A DNA stretch of 43,490 nucleotides, taken from positions 1 through 43,490 of IMG/VR virus record IMGVR_UViG_3300033153_009214; one strand, given 5' to 3'. Source of the DNA: a virus. The notes below the pieces were generated by a model. That model worked only from the letters and a program-made list of their open reading frames with translations, was not told the DNA's origin and made no database searches. The number at the start of each line of letters is the position of its first letter. Position 1 is the first letter of the stretch. The translations under genes and the position numbers were made by a program. This document shows positions 34,761 to 41,420 of this stretch, piece after piece.

Positions 34761-35395
34761 TCCACATCCTCCTTGATCCACATTTCACCATTAATATATT
34801 CAGCATGGCATGACCAGTGAAAACACTCTCCTTCTGGGTGGTATGTACAAGGATTCTTGTAGTTCCAATAAGCTAGTTGTTCTCCTGCCATTATTTTATC
34901 ATACAACTGTGTTGTGATTAATACATCATGTGCACAATACTCGGCTACTTCCATATAATGACCCTGTTGCCATTTCTTAACAGATTCTATACCGTCCATC
35001 GTCTTTGCACTCAATTTCTGTCTCTTCGCAAAGTTGTTCAGACTTATGCGTGTAGCTGTCTTCATTTTAACAAGATCTATAAAGTCCCTGAACGATGCAG
35101 GATTAGGATGAGATATGCCTGCTCTTCTGAATTCGTGCAATAATAAAGGCCAATCGAAATTACATATGTTGTACCCTATAACTATTGAACCATCTAGCAG
35201 CTCTCCAAGTTCTTTTATGTCCAGTACCTCGAAGTGTCCACTATATTCTTCACTTGCTTCTTTCACAGGAGAGTATATATAATACTTAGGGTCACCTTTA
35301 ACTCTAAGCAATACACACCCTATTGCTACTTCTCTCAGATCGTTCCAGTCATCGACTAGAGCGGCTGTTTCTATATCAAATATTACTTGCTTCAT
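34727..35395 (-). CDS. DEDD-family 3'-5' exonuclease
   Basis: 222 residues. RNase H fold with ExoI 'VIFDIETAA', ExoII 'IGYNICNFDWPLL' and ExoIII 'YCAHDVLIT' (DEDDy type). The C-terminus has a Cys/His-rich tail ('CTYHPEGECFHWSCHAEY') that may bind zinc. A proofreading or repair nuclease separate from polymerase B. The start overlaps the UDG stop by ATGA. Confidence 0.85.
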   Translation of the reverse strand: MKQVIFDIETAALVDDWNDLREVAIGCVLLRVKGDPKYYIYSPVKEASEEYSGHFEVLDIKELGELLDGSIVIGYNICNFDWPLLLHEFRRAGISHPNPASFRDFIDLVKMKTATRISLNNFAKRQKLSAKTMDGIESVKKWQQGHYMEVAEYCAHDVLITTQLYDKIMAGEQLAYWNYKNPCTYHPEGECFHWSCHAEYINGEMWIKEDVEWSKREKATNS

Positions 35396-35925
35396 TTGTT
35401 CATCTCCCTTATATGTTTCATCAATACCTTCCAATTTTCTTGCCATTCCTTACCCTTATAAGGATTGTGTAATTGTGCTGCCGGATGTATCATTGCAAAG
35501 AGCTTGTATTCTTCTCCTTTTATAACAACATCATAAAATCGTCCAAAACGAACACTTTTGCATATAAGGTCCTTTCCGGCAGATACTCCTAATGATATTA
35601 TCAACTCAGGTCTCTTCTCCGATATGTAATCGTAGAGAAGAGGTCTGCATTGATTTATGTACTCCTGTTTCATTTTATTCATAGGTGGGCGGCACCGCAC
35701 AATGTTAGTAATGGCATAATCTTTTAGGTCATACTTTTCAATCATCCATGTTAACAATCTGCCTGCTGAACCTATGAAAGGAACACCTATCCTGTCTTCA
35801 TCTTTACCAGGTGCCTCACCTATGAATATTATCCTAGGAGACTTGCTTCCTCGTTCTATTACTCTGCGTCTGTTGTATTTGTCGAGGGAACATCCTTCAC
35901 ATTGTTCGAATCTAGTTTTTGGCAT
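35392..35925 (-). CDS. Family 4-like uracil-DNA glycosylase
   Basis: 177 residues. Removes uracil from DNA. Four Cys for a 4Fe-4S cluster are spaced as in family 4 (Cys9, Cys12, Cys78, Cys93). Active site 'GEAPGKDED' (36-44) with 'PFIGSAGRLL', and 'MIHPAAQLHNP' near residue 150. With dUTPase it keeps uracil out of viral DNA. Cys9 and Cys12 show that the start at 35925 is right, which forces a 67-base overlap with the gene upstream. Confidence 0.92.
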   Translation of the reverse strand: MPKTRFEQCEGCSLDKYNRRRVIERGSKSPRIIFIGEAPGKDEDRIGVPFIGSAGRLLTWMIEKYDLKDYAITNIVRCRPPMNKMKQEYINQCRPLLYDYISEKRPELIISLGVSAGKDLICKSVRFGRFYDVVIKGEEYKLFAMIHPAAQLHNPYKGKEWQENWKVLMKHIREMNK

Positions 35926-36143
35926 CTTTCTGCCTCCTTAAGATTTTCAATATCAGCGGCTACTTTCATAGCAGTCTTAGGATCTAAGTGTTGTCCTTTA
36001 AACGCATGATGACCGCCAGCTGCGGCTATTCTATCGCGCTTTTCTCCCTGCCTCTTCTTGAAAGCTACTGACTTATTCTTTCTGTCCTTCGGGACACTGT
36101 TAAGTGCCTTTATATCATTCTTTTTCGTCCTCTTTTTTGCCAT
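35859..36143 (-). CDS. Basic hypothetical protein
   Basis: 94 residues, Lys/Arg-rich N-terminal half with 'GGHHAFKGQHLDPKTAM', then a helix. Net basic, so nucleic-acid binding is possible. The last 22 codons overlap UDG in another frame, and its first bases overlap the NrdD-like gene. No family recognised. Confidence 0.55.
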   Translation of the reverse strand: MAKKRTKKNDIKALNSVPKDRKNKSVAFKKRQGEKRDRIAAAGGHHAFKGQHLDPKTAMKVAADIENLKEAERCQKLDSNNVKDVPSTNTTDAE

Positions 36144-36453
36144 CTACGTCACTCCTGTAACGCTGTTTTAATTCAGCTTTCTTACCCTTGTTCCATCCGC
36201 TTATTTTTGAGAAGAAACCTGTTACTCTTGTTATATGGTCTACACGCTTTCCTTCGCCGAGACTTACAAACATATGTTCATAATTCTCTTCCGTTATATC
36301 TCCACATGCTATAAAAGATTCTTGCTCTGTGGCATTATTCCTAACGTATATTCCATCCCTTCCCTCAAGATTTCCTACTACTGCGTCTGTTGCTCTATCA
36401 CATTCTATCATTCCCATCAGTTTCTCAACTGGAGTCTTGCTTCCTTTGCTCAT
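36115..36453 (-). CDS. Protein with NrdD C-terminal-like motif
   Basis: 112 residues. The segment 'RVTGFFSKISGWNKGKKAE' resembles the tail of class III (anaerobic) ribonucleotide reductases, where 'R.TGY.....WN.GK..EL..R' surrounds and follows the glycyl radical. The zinc CxxC pairs of NrdD are missing and the protein lacks the catalytic barrel. It may be a stand-alone glycyl-radical-domain relative or a regulator of host NrdD. Evidence is motif resemblance only. Confidence 0.5.
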   Translation of the reverse strand: MSKGSKTPVEKLMGMIECDRATDAVVGNLEGRDGIYVRNNATEQESFIACGDITEENYEHMFVSLGEGKRVDHITRVTGFFSKISGWNKGKKAELKQRYRSDVDGKKEDEKE

Positions 36454-36458
36454 TCAAA

Positions 36459-36602
36459 TCACCCTATTGCACTTTTATTAATCTCTATATGCATGTCTTT
36501 GCTGTTAGAGACTCTAAAATGTATGTCCTTCTCTTGGACATTAATGCCGTATATTTCGTTTAATATCTCGCACAAGTCTTTCTTTCCTATTATCATCTTC
36601 AT
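36459..36602 (-). CDS. Small hypothetical protein
   Basis: 47 residues, mixed alpha/beta ('KKDLCEILNEIYG', 'IHFRVSNSKDMHIEI'). It stops five bases before the NrdD-like start. Its first part overlaps the Cys-rich frame that continues to 36541. Function unknown. Confidence 0.45.
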   Translation of the reverse strand: MKMIIGKKDLCEILNEIYGINVQEKDIHFRVSNSKDMHIEINKSAIG

Positions 36603-36828
36603 GTCTTACCCGCTCCCTTCTGCATTTGACTCGCATTGTACATATGTCTCTGCAAAATCTATCATGGTCCTTGTGCTCTCCGAAACATCCTCTACTGTCT
36701 GACTTTAGTGTTGGCGATATTCAATCACCTTCGGCTATCATATCAGACGATTTTAGTAAAGCCAATAATCTTATGTCATCGCGCAAACCCATACCATTAC
36801 GACATTCGCCTGCCACCACACCACACAT
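36541..36828 (-). CDS. Cys-rich frame interrupted by one in-frame TGA
   Basis: The ATG at 36828, directly after the QueE stop and its GAGGTG ribosome site, opens a 35-residue frame (start MCGVVAGECRNGMG) that meets TGA at 36723-36721. The same frame continues for 59 more codons with no usual start codon before its Cys cluster, reading CFGEHKDHDRFC then CTMRVKC (C-x10-C-x3-C-x5-C), a metal-binding arrangement known from small viral proteins. Either two tiny genes, an interrupted gene, or stop readthrough. The final part overlaps the gene at 36459-36602. Confidence 0.4.
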
Positions 36829-36829
36829 C

Positions 36830-38434
36830 TCATACACCTCTCTTCTTTGGGTCCCATAGAATCTTGTGCAGCTGGGGTAATATCATAACACGACTCATAT
36901 CCATTACGAACCGCTCATTCAATACCTTCTCAGTCAAGTCAGTTATATTGGTACCACCGACTGCCGTGATAACTATATCACTCCTAACAGGATGTGCCAT
37001 CATCACATACTTCATGGTGTTGTAGTCAAATGGATCTGCTACCACAAATTTAAGCTGGTCACATGCCCTTAAGCGGGGCAAATTCTCGTCCATCATTTTA
37101 GGTGTCATGCCACTAGATGGTAGTTTATAATCCATAGATATCTGCACACGTCGGAACTTGATTAAAGCGCTAACATCAAGACTGCCATTAGTTTCAATCA
37201 CGAAGAAGTGATTTTTCAATCTTCTGACAATCTCTAACACGACCTCTGGGTGTATCAGCGGTTCTCCGCCTGTGATACACACAAGGCGTGTGGAGGGGAA
37301 TGTCTTAATCTTATTTACAATTCCCTCTACAGTCATTTCTTTTCCGTCTTCGAATGCATAGGTTGTATCACAGTTATGTACAATGAATCCGTTTGCTATG
37401 AAGTTACCAGTACCTGTTGTTATATCGTATACGTTTGTTGTTCCGTGGCCAGATACATCTATTACTTCTGTTTTCTTTGAAGTTTGTATAGAATAATCTA
37501 TTCCTTTTTTTCTCTGTAACACAGGTTGACACTCACACATGAATCTTAAAGGTTCATGTATTATAATGGTATACATTTCACCATGTTTCTGTACATTATG
37601 ATCAAAACCGAGTTTCTTTATATATAATATTGTATTATTCACTACATCCATGTTCTTTTCAGACTGAGATATCCTAATGCATTGTGTATCAAAATGACCG
37701 TCTGCATCGTATATACCTGCTAAGTAACTTCTCATATATGCATCTGTTGTGTAATCTTCTGAATGAATCCACTTGCTGAGTTTCTCTGCTTCATTGCTAT
37801 TTGTTATTTCAATAGCTCTTATATTGTTTTTGCCTTTGAAGCCATTAGATGTGTGTATTATCTTTCTACTGTGTATGTCATGTTCTAATAGTATATCATA
37901 CAAAGTATCTATAAGTATATCATCATTAGACGCTAGCTTGAATCTCAGATACTTGTCTTTATACAAATGAAAATTACCATCACCGTCTGCATATCCTCTT
38001 ACCCATCCTCTATCACTTATAGGTAAATATGATGCAACATTTCTTACAAGTTTCCCTTTCATACTAGAAGCATTCTGATAAAATGTCTTGTGTGTCGCAT
38101 TCAGTACTTTGTGGTCTGGTGTTAGTATCAAATCATTGTGATTTGTAGACATTTTTACTACTTTTCTTCTTCCTCTGTTTACGGCATTAGTTACCAATGT
38201 CTCTGTATACTTCAAGTGTTTATTATATCCTTCTCTTTCTGCACCTATAACTTTATCACCTATACATACATCTTCTATTGATTTCCATGTATAATCAGCC
38301 ATAAGCACTTTTTCTCCCTCTCCTATGCACCATTCGCACCTTAGGTTACAGCCGGTAAATCGAACAAAGACCGTTGGCCTTCCTATTGTTGCTCCTTCTC
38401 CTTGTACGCTCAAAAATATCTCATTTATCTTCAA
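36830..38434 (-). CDS. queE: 7-carboxy-7-deazaguanine synthase QueE, intein-containing
   Basis: Radical SAM enzyme that turns 6-carboxytetrahydropterin into 7-carboxy-7-deazaguanine. From a TTG at 38434 (AAGGTGG upstream) the host protein reads '[10 protein letters not shown]', '[14 protein letters not shown]', then is broken by an intein; after it come '[10 protein letters not shown]', '[12 protein letters not shown]' and '[11 protein letters not shown]'. Spliced length is about 215 residues, normal for QueE, with the motif CNLRCEWC restored. In-frame codons upstream of 38434 belong to overlap with the previous gene. Without splicing the third iron-sulfur Cys is separated from the other two by 319 residues, so the precursor should be inactive. 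Confidence 0.93.
   Translation of the reverse strand: MKINEIFLSVQGEGATIGRPTVFVRFTGCNLRCEWCIGEGEKVLMADYTWKSIEDVCIGDKVIGAEREGYNKHLKYTETLVTNAVNRGRRKVVKMSTNHNDLILTPDHKVLNATHKTFYQNASSMKGKLVRNVASYLPISDRGWVRGYADGDGNFHLYKDKYLRFKLASNDDILIDTLYDILLEHDIHSRKIIHTSNGFKGKNNIRAIEITNSNEAEKLSKWIHSEDYTTDAYMRSYLAGIYDADGHFDTQCIRISQSEKNMDVVNNTILYIKKLGFDHNVQKHGEMYTIIIHEPLRFMCECQPVLQRKKGIDYSIQTSKKTEVIDVSGHGTTNVYDITTGTGNFIANGFIVHNCDTTYAFEDGKEMTVEGIVNKIKTFPSTRLVCITGGEPLIHPEVVLEIVRRLKNHFFVIETNGSLDVSALIKFRRVQISMDYKLPSSGMTPKMMDENLPRLRACDQLKFVVADPFDYNTMKYVMMAHPVRSDIVITAVGGTNITDLTEKVLNERFVMDMSRVMILPQLHKILWDPKKRGV
37373..38329 (-). mobile_element. LAGLIDADG intein inside QueE
   Basis: 319 residues. It starts with Cys1 in [12 protein letters not shown] (block A), has 'ILTPDHKVL' (block B, with His), two dodecapeptide motifs 'VRGYADGDG' and '[10 protein letters not shown]' of a homing endonuclease, '[20 protein letters not shown]' (block F and the C-terminal His-Asn, block G), and is followed by Cys+1. 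All residues needed for splicing are present, and both endonuclease Asp/Gly motifs look intact, so it may still be mobile. The +1 Cys is the third ligand Cys of the QueE 4Fe-4S cluster. Confidence 0.93.
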
Positions 38435-38606
38435 AGTATTCCACCTTCTTTTGACTTTTTGTAATATATGATATACGATATAGTCCTGTTTCGTATATTT
38501 CATTGAAGTACTTCTTTACAAAGTTCTTCGCCTTTCTTGTGGTAGCAAATGGATAGTCTACCAGTATTCTCTTCTTGAGAGTTATATAATAACCTTCTTC
38601 AGTCAT
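38421..38606 (-). CDS. Small basic hypothetical protein
   Basis: 61 residues between QueD and QueE, overlapping both (8 and 14 bases). '[19 protein letters not shown]' is a basic helix, then two beta strands. Starts at 38612 or 38615 are also possible. Tight coupling suggests it belongs to the preQ0 cassette, but no function is known. Confidence 0.5.
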   Translation of the reverse strand: MTEEGYYITLKKRILVDYPFATTRKAKNFVKKYFNEIYETGLYRISYITKSQKKVEYFEDK

Positions 38607-39087
38607 CTCCATCACTCATGTCACTCCAACAAGACTGTACACTTGCAGTAGGAGATTCGAATACTTCGACATCTATCATTGTGATTTTATATCCCTCTTG
38701 ATTCCCTTTGTTTAGTATGTCTTTCAATATTTCGTTTGCTATGTTTTCTGCTGTGGAGCTAATAGAGTCTATGAACTTAACTCCTTTTATATTAAACTCC
38801 CCGAAGAATGTATCGGTTTGTATTGAAACCATTCCTTCTACAGCATTTATTTTAGTACAAAGTTGTGATGGTAATATAATCTTGTGGTCATATTTATCGA
38901 TTACCTTCTTCAATAATCTGAAGTCTATAATCATTCCATCCTTTCTCATCTCTCCTGCAAGAGATACTATCACTTTCCATGTATGTCCATGTATAAACCT
39001 ACACGGTGAGTCTTTTCCAGCTGTATGCACGAAGTGCGCTGCATCGAATGATAATTCTTTTACCAAATATTGCTCTTTTCTCAACAT
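38599..39087 (-). CDS. queD: 6-carboxytetrahydropterin synthase QueD
   Basis: 162 residues, T-fold. Converts dihydroneopterin triphosphate to 6-carboxytetrahydropterin. 'FDAAHF' gives the first zinc His (His18), Cys29 is the catalytic Cys, and 'FIHGHTW' the other zinc His (His33, His35). 'IDFRLLKKVIDKYDHKII' has the Asp-His pair and 'STAENIANEI' the substrate-binding Glu. It is somewhat longer than bacterial QueD (about 120), with an insertion near residues 75-100. Confidence 0.93.
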   Translation of the reverse strand: MLRKEQYLVKELSFDAAHFVHTAGKDSPCRFIHGHTWKVIVSLAGEMRKDGMIIDFRLLKKVIDKYDHKIILPSQLCTKINAVEGMVSIQTDTFFGEFNIKGVKFIDSISSTAENIANEILKDILNKGNQEGYKITMIDVEVFESPTASVQSCWSDMSDGDD

Positions 39088-39665
39088 ATATATCCTCCTG
39101 ATACTACTATATTTTCACCGAACTCTTCCTCGAAGAATTCAATACACTTTATAATCTTCTTCTCTATGAACAAACCAGGTGCTCCGTCGTTTATTAACTT
39201 TTGTACATCTGGCATAAAACACTGAAGGGCGATGATTTTATGGTCTAATTGTTCTTTTGTACTATTAAACATAACCATCACTCCTCCTATAATCTCTTCA
39301 TATGCTTCTCCTTCCTCTCCAATTCTTCCCTTAACTTGTTCACCGTGTTTTTCAAGCCACGCGGTTAACGGCTCATAATCTACTGTAACTGTGAAATAAC
39401 AATCTGTTGTAACATCTTTAACAGGGTCTCTGACGAATTCAGCTTTTACCCCTTTATTACCATCATACCATCCTTCTCTACCCCAGTTCCACTTCAATCC
39501 TGCATCTCTTATTAATTTTTTGAAGCTGTTCTTCTTGACGTGATATAAAGGCCCTTGTACATGGTATATTATACTAGAGCCTGAAACACTGTTCTTCTGC
39601 GACGATGACGGGGATGACTTCTTCTTCCTGTTTTTCCTCGCCAGTTCCGATAGTTTTATCGACAT
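39081..39665 (-). CDS. Hypothetical protein
   Basis: 194 residues. A basic, Ser/Lys-rich leader (1-30), then 'LIRDAGLKWNWGREGWYDG' and an acidic helix-rich end. The middle resembles small DNA-binding or structural domains only loosely. Start supported by GTGATAGAAG. Its first 30 codons overlap the next gene upstream in another frame. Confidence 0.5.
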   Translation of the reverse strand: MSIKLSELARKNRKKKSSPSSSQKNSVSGSSIIYHVQGPLYHVKKNSFKKLIRDAGLKWNWGREGWYDGNKGVKAEFVRDPVKDVTTDCYFTVTVDYEPLTAWLEKHGEQVKGRIGEEGEAYEEIIGGVMVMFNSTKEQLDHKIIALQCFMPDVQKLINDGAPGLFIEKKIIKCIEFFEEEFGENIVVSGGYIC

Positions 39666-39882
39666 CTTCTATCACTTCTCCATCATATAATGCAACAGAT
39701 AGTTGATTGGCTATCCATATAGCTTCATTCATATTAAACGTGTTTGTAAATATGATAATCTCCTTTCTGCTTACTTCGCTCGTATGTGTCGATAGTCCTC
39801 CTTCTAGAAGGTCAACTATCTTACTTTTATAGTCGCCAAATTTCTTGACGACGACGTGCGTGGTACAAACGTTTATTATCAT
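39574..39882 (-). CDS. Hypothetical protein
   Basis: 102 residues from the ATG at 39882, which lies at the end of the T-run of an upstream hairpin and has no ribosome site. 'EIIIFTNTFNMNEAIWIANQ' is the best-ordered part; the C-terminus is acidic. Translation start is uncertain and the gene overlaps its neighbour by 92 bases. Confidence 0.4.
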   Translation of the reverse strand: MIINVCTTHVVVKKFGDYKSKIVDLLEGGLSTHTSEVSRKEIIIFTNTFNMNEAIWIANQLSVALYDGEVIEDVDKTIGTGEEKQEEEVIPVIVAEEQCFRL

Positions 39883-39883
39883 A

Positions 39884-39921
39884 AAAAAAATAAAGGTGAG
39901 GGGTTTGACCCCCTCGTTAAA
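39884..39921 (-). terminator. Intrinsic-type terminator hairpin
   Basis: On the minus strand GAGGGGGTCAAACCCCTC folds into a near-perfect stem, followed by a T-rich run (TTTATTTTTTTT). It lies just after the winged-helix gene ending at 39929, so it should stop or attenuate that transcript. Confidence 0.65.
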
Positions 39922-39928
39922 GAGAGGA

Positions 39929-40216
39929 TTACTCCTCATCTTCTTCGTCGTCTTCTTCTACGAAGTCCGGGTTCCACATGTAGTAATACTTGTTGTCCAC
40001 GGATTTCTTTATAACCTTGTCCTCAGCGATGAGTTTCTTCAAGGTCTGATTCACTGTTGCTGGAACTGCTTCCAGGGCATCAGCTATCTCTTTCGCTGGA
40101 TACGCGTCACCACTGTTTTCCGTTAGGAATTCGGTGATTTTTGGTTTCCAGATCTGCTTTCTCACGACGGTTGCGTCGGTTCCTTGCTCTTCAAAATCTT
40201 CTCTACTTATGGGCAT
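39929..40216 (-). CDS. Winged-helix DNA-binding protein
   Basis: 95 residues. After the leader 'MPISREDFEEQG', residues 25-75 form a winged helix ('YPAKEIADALEAVPATVNQT', then 'LKKLIAEDKVIKK'). The last 12 residues are nearly all Asp/Glu. It has its own BRE/TATA promoter and an AGGAGGAAT ribosome site, then a terminator, so it is expressed as a single gene. Likely a viral transcription regulator. Confidence 0.75.
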   Translation of the reverse strand: MPISREDFEEQGTDATVVRKQIWKPKITEFLTENSGDAYPAKEIADALEAVPATVNQTLKKLIAEDKVIKKSVDNKYYYMWNPDFVEEDDEEDEE

Positions 40217-40260
40217 ATTTTATTCCTCCTATTTTATTTGTTTATAATTACTAATCGCTT

Positions 40261-40284
40261 TTACTATATATATACTTGTTGGAA
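40261..40284 (-). promoter_or_regulatory. BRE/TATA promoter of a winged-helix gene
   Basis: On the minus strand TTCCAACAAGTATATATA is identical over 18 bases to the plus-strand promoter at 26954. The TATA box lies about 28 bases before the expected start near 40244, leaving a short leader with the ribosome site. Confidence 0.65.
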
Positions 40285-40296
40285 TAGCTGATATTC

Positions 40297-40653
40297 CTAG
40301 TTAAACATGGGGTTGTCCACATGTTCCTTTACTTTCATCAGTGATTCCAATTCGTCTATATCTTTGTCGTTTTCAAACGAGACATATAATTCACCTTCAC
40401 ACCAGATAACCTTTACAAGACCATCTCGATGAAGTGCACGCACGATGTACTCTATTTCAGAGGGAAAGGCAACAAGCTTTTCTGCTAATTCTTTTATTGT
40501 GTGCCCCATCGATACCATCTCAGTTAGACTTCTTTCTTCTCCCTCCTTTTTTCCCAGACTTTTTGCGTCCTTTTCCCCTTGGTTTTTTGACTGGCTTGTT
40601 CTCTCTGGCTGGCTCTTCTGATTCTTCTGATTCATCTCTGACTGCTGGCTCAT
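40297..40653 (-). CDS. Winged-helix-like protein with Gln/Lys/Ser-rich leader
   Basis: 118 residues from the ATG at 40653 (AAGGAG upstream). The first 45 residues are Gln/Ser/Lys-rich and overlap the basic tail of the next gene in another frame for 134 bases. The rest is a winged helix ('HTIKELAEKLVAFPSEIEYI', 'RALHRDGLVKVIW'). A shorter start at 40509 would give 70 residues without the overlap. Confidence 0.55.
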   Translation of the reverse strand: MSQQSEMNQKNQKSQPERTSQSKNQGEKDAKSLGKKEGEERSLTEMVSMGHTIKELAEKLVAFPSEIEYIVRALHRDGLVKVIWCEGELYVSFENDKDIDELESLMKVKEHVDNPMFN

Positions 40654-40912
40654 TGTAATTCTCCTTCAACATTATATAATTATGTGGTAACCTCTTGTTA
40701 TCCACGCAGTACATCTTTCGTACTATCAATCCTTTAGCAGCCATGCTCCTGATTGTCTGATTTACCGATTGTCTCGATATATCAAGAATTACTTCCAATT
40801 CCTTGGCTCCAAAAGCTTTACCTTCATTGTCCTTCAGAATCTTAACAATCCTATCAGCGATGCTGTAATTGCCAGTGTCTTCCGATTTTTCGAATTCTTC
40901 TCTAGATATCAA
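40520..40912 (-). CDS. Winged-helix protein with strongly basic tail
   Basis: 130 residues. 'MISREEFEKSEDTG' leads into a winged helix ('AKELEVILDISRQSVNQTIR', 'SMAAKGLIVRK'). An acidic linker is followed by a tail rich in Lys, Arg and Gly, like histone or chromatin-protein tails. It stops four codons upstream of nothing else in frame and lies next to the histone gene, so a chromatin role is possible. Confidence 0.65.
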   Translation of the reverse strand: MISREEFEKSEDTGNYSIADRIVKILKDNEGKAFGAKELEVILDISRQSVNQTIRSMAAKGLIVRKMYCVDNKRLPHNYIMLKENYNEPAVRDESEESEEPARENKPVKKPRGKGRKKSGKKGGRRKKSN

Positions 40913-40916
40913 TTTA

Positions 40917-41162
40917 TCACCTATCCTTTGATAATTTTCTTGCGTTTGTTACATCTATACGTTTAATAGTCACCCTGTCTGAGTGTGACGCCAATGTAAC
41001 GCATAGTTCTGTTCGTCTTTCAATGAACCGTAAAATATCCACTTCTATTTCTTCCACTGCTTCCTTTGATATAAGTCTTACAGCTATATCGTCATCAGCT
41101 TCACACATTCTTGTTAGAATAGACGACATAATACGCTTTATTGTTTGTTTTGGTATCTTCAT
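40917..41162 (-). CDS. Archaeal-type histone-fold protein
   Basis: 81 residues from the ATG at 41162 (GGAGG nine bases upstream; the ATG at 41183 is less likely). It follows the histone plan: 'MKIPKQTIKRIMSSI' (first helix), a loop, 'AVRLISKEAVEEIEVDILRF' (long central helix), then 'SHSDRVTIKRIDVTNARKL', matching the HMf end 'ARHAGRKTIKAEDIELAVRR' with the Arg-Thr pair and TIK..D loop. It should wrap viral or host DNA. Slightly longer than HMf (about 68), with extra residues in the second helix. Confidence 0.8.
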   Translation of the reverse strand: MKIPKQTIKRIMSSILTRMCEADDDIAVRLISKEAVEEIEVDILRFIERRTELCVTLASHSDRVTIKRIDVTNARKLSKDR

Positions 41163-41175
41163 TTCATCTTCCTCC

Positions 41176-41328
41176 TTAATCAAGTGTTGTTTTTATAATC
41201 ATTAGCATTTTTTCAGGACATTTATCACCTGCTAGAATAATACCTGCCATCTTAGTATTGCGGCATTTCATCCATCTAACATTTAGATAAACGCACCCGT
41301 AACATTCATGTTTCTCATCTATTTTCAT
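41176..41328 (-). CDS. Small Cys-rich protein
   Basis: 50 residues. 'ECYGCVYLNVRWMKCRN' and a later CPEK give four Cys for one metal. Preceded by AAGGTGTAAT and a TATA box, so it probably starts the transcript that also carries the histone gene, which follows 13 bases downstream. Confidence 0.6.
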   Translation of the reverse strand: MKIDEKHECYGCVYLNVRWMKCRNTKMAGIILAGDKCPEKMLMIIKTTLD

Positions 41329-41365
41329 TTATTACACCTTTATTCGTATATTAACATCGCTTTTT

Positions 41366-41378
41366 TAGTATATATAGT
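41366..41378 (-). promoter_or_regulatory. TATA-box promoter ahead of the small Cys-rich and histone genes
   Basis: Minus-strand sequence ACTATATATACTAAAAAAG. Distance to the ATG at 41328 is about 44 bases, leaving a short leader with the ribosome site. Confidence 0.45.
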
Positions 41379-41420
41379 TATCGGTAATGGACAGTTCTTT
41401 GAGTACATTATCATGGTGAT

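Noticed and set aside
36721-36828. MCGVVAG start resembling a class II glutamine amidotransferase, possibly for archaeosine
   Set aside because: Only 35 residues are open before TGA and none of the later amidotransferase motifs follow. The resemblance is limited to four or five residues.
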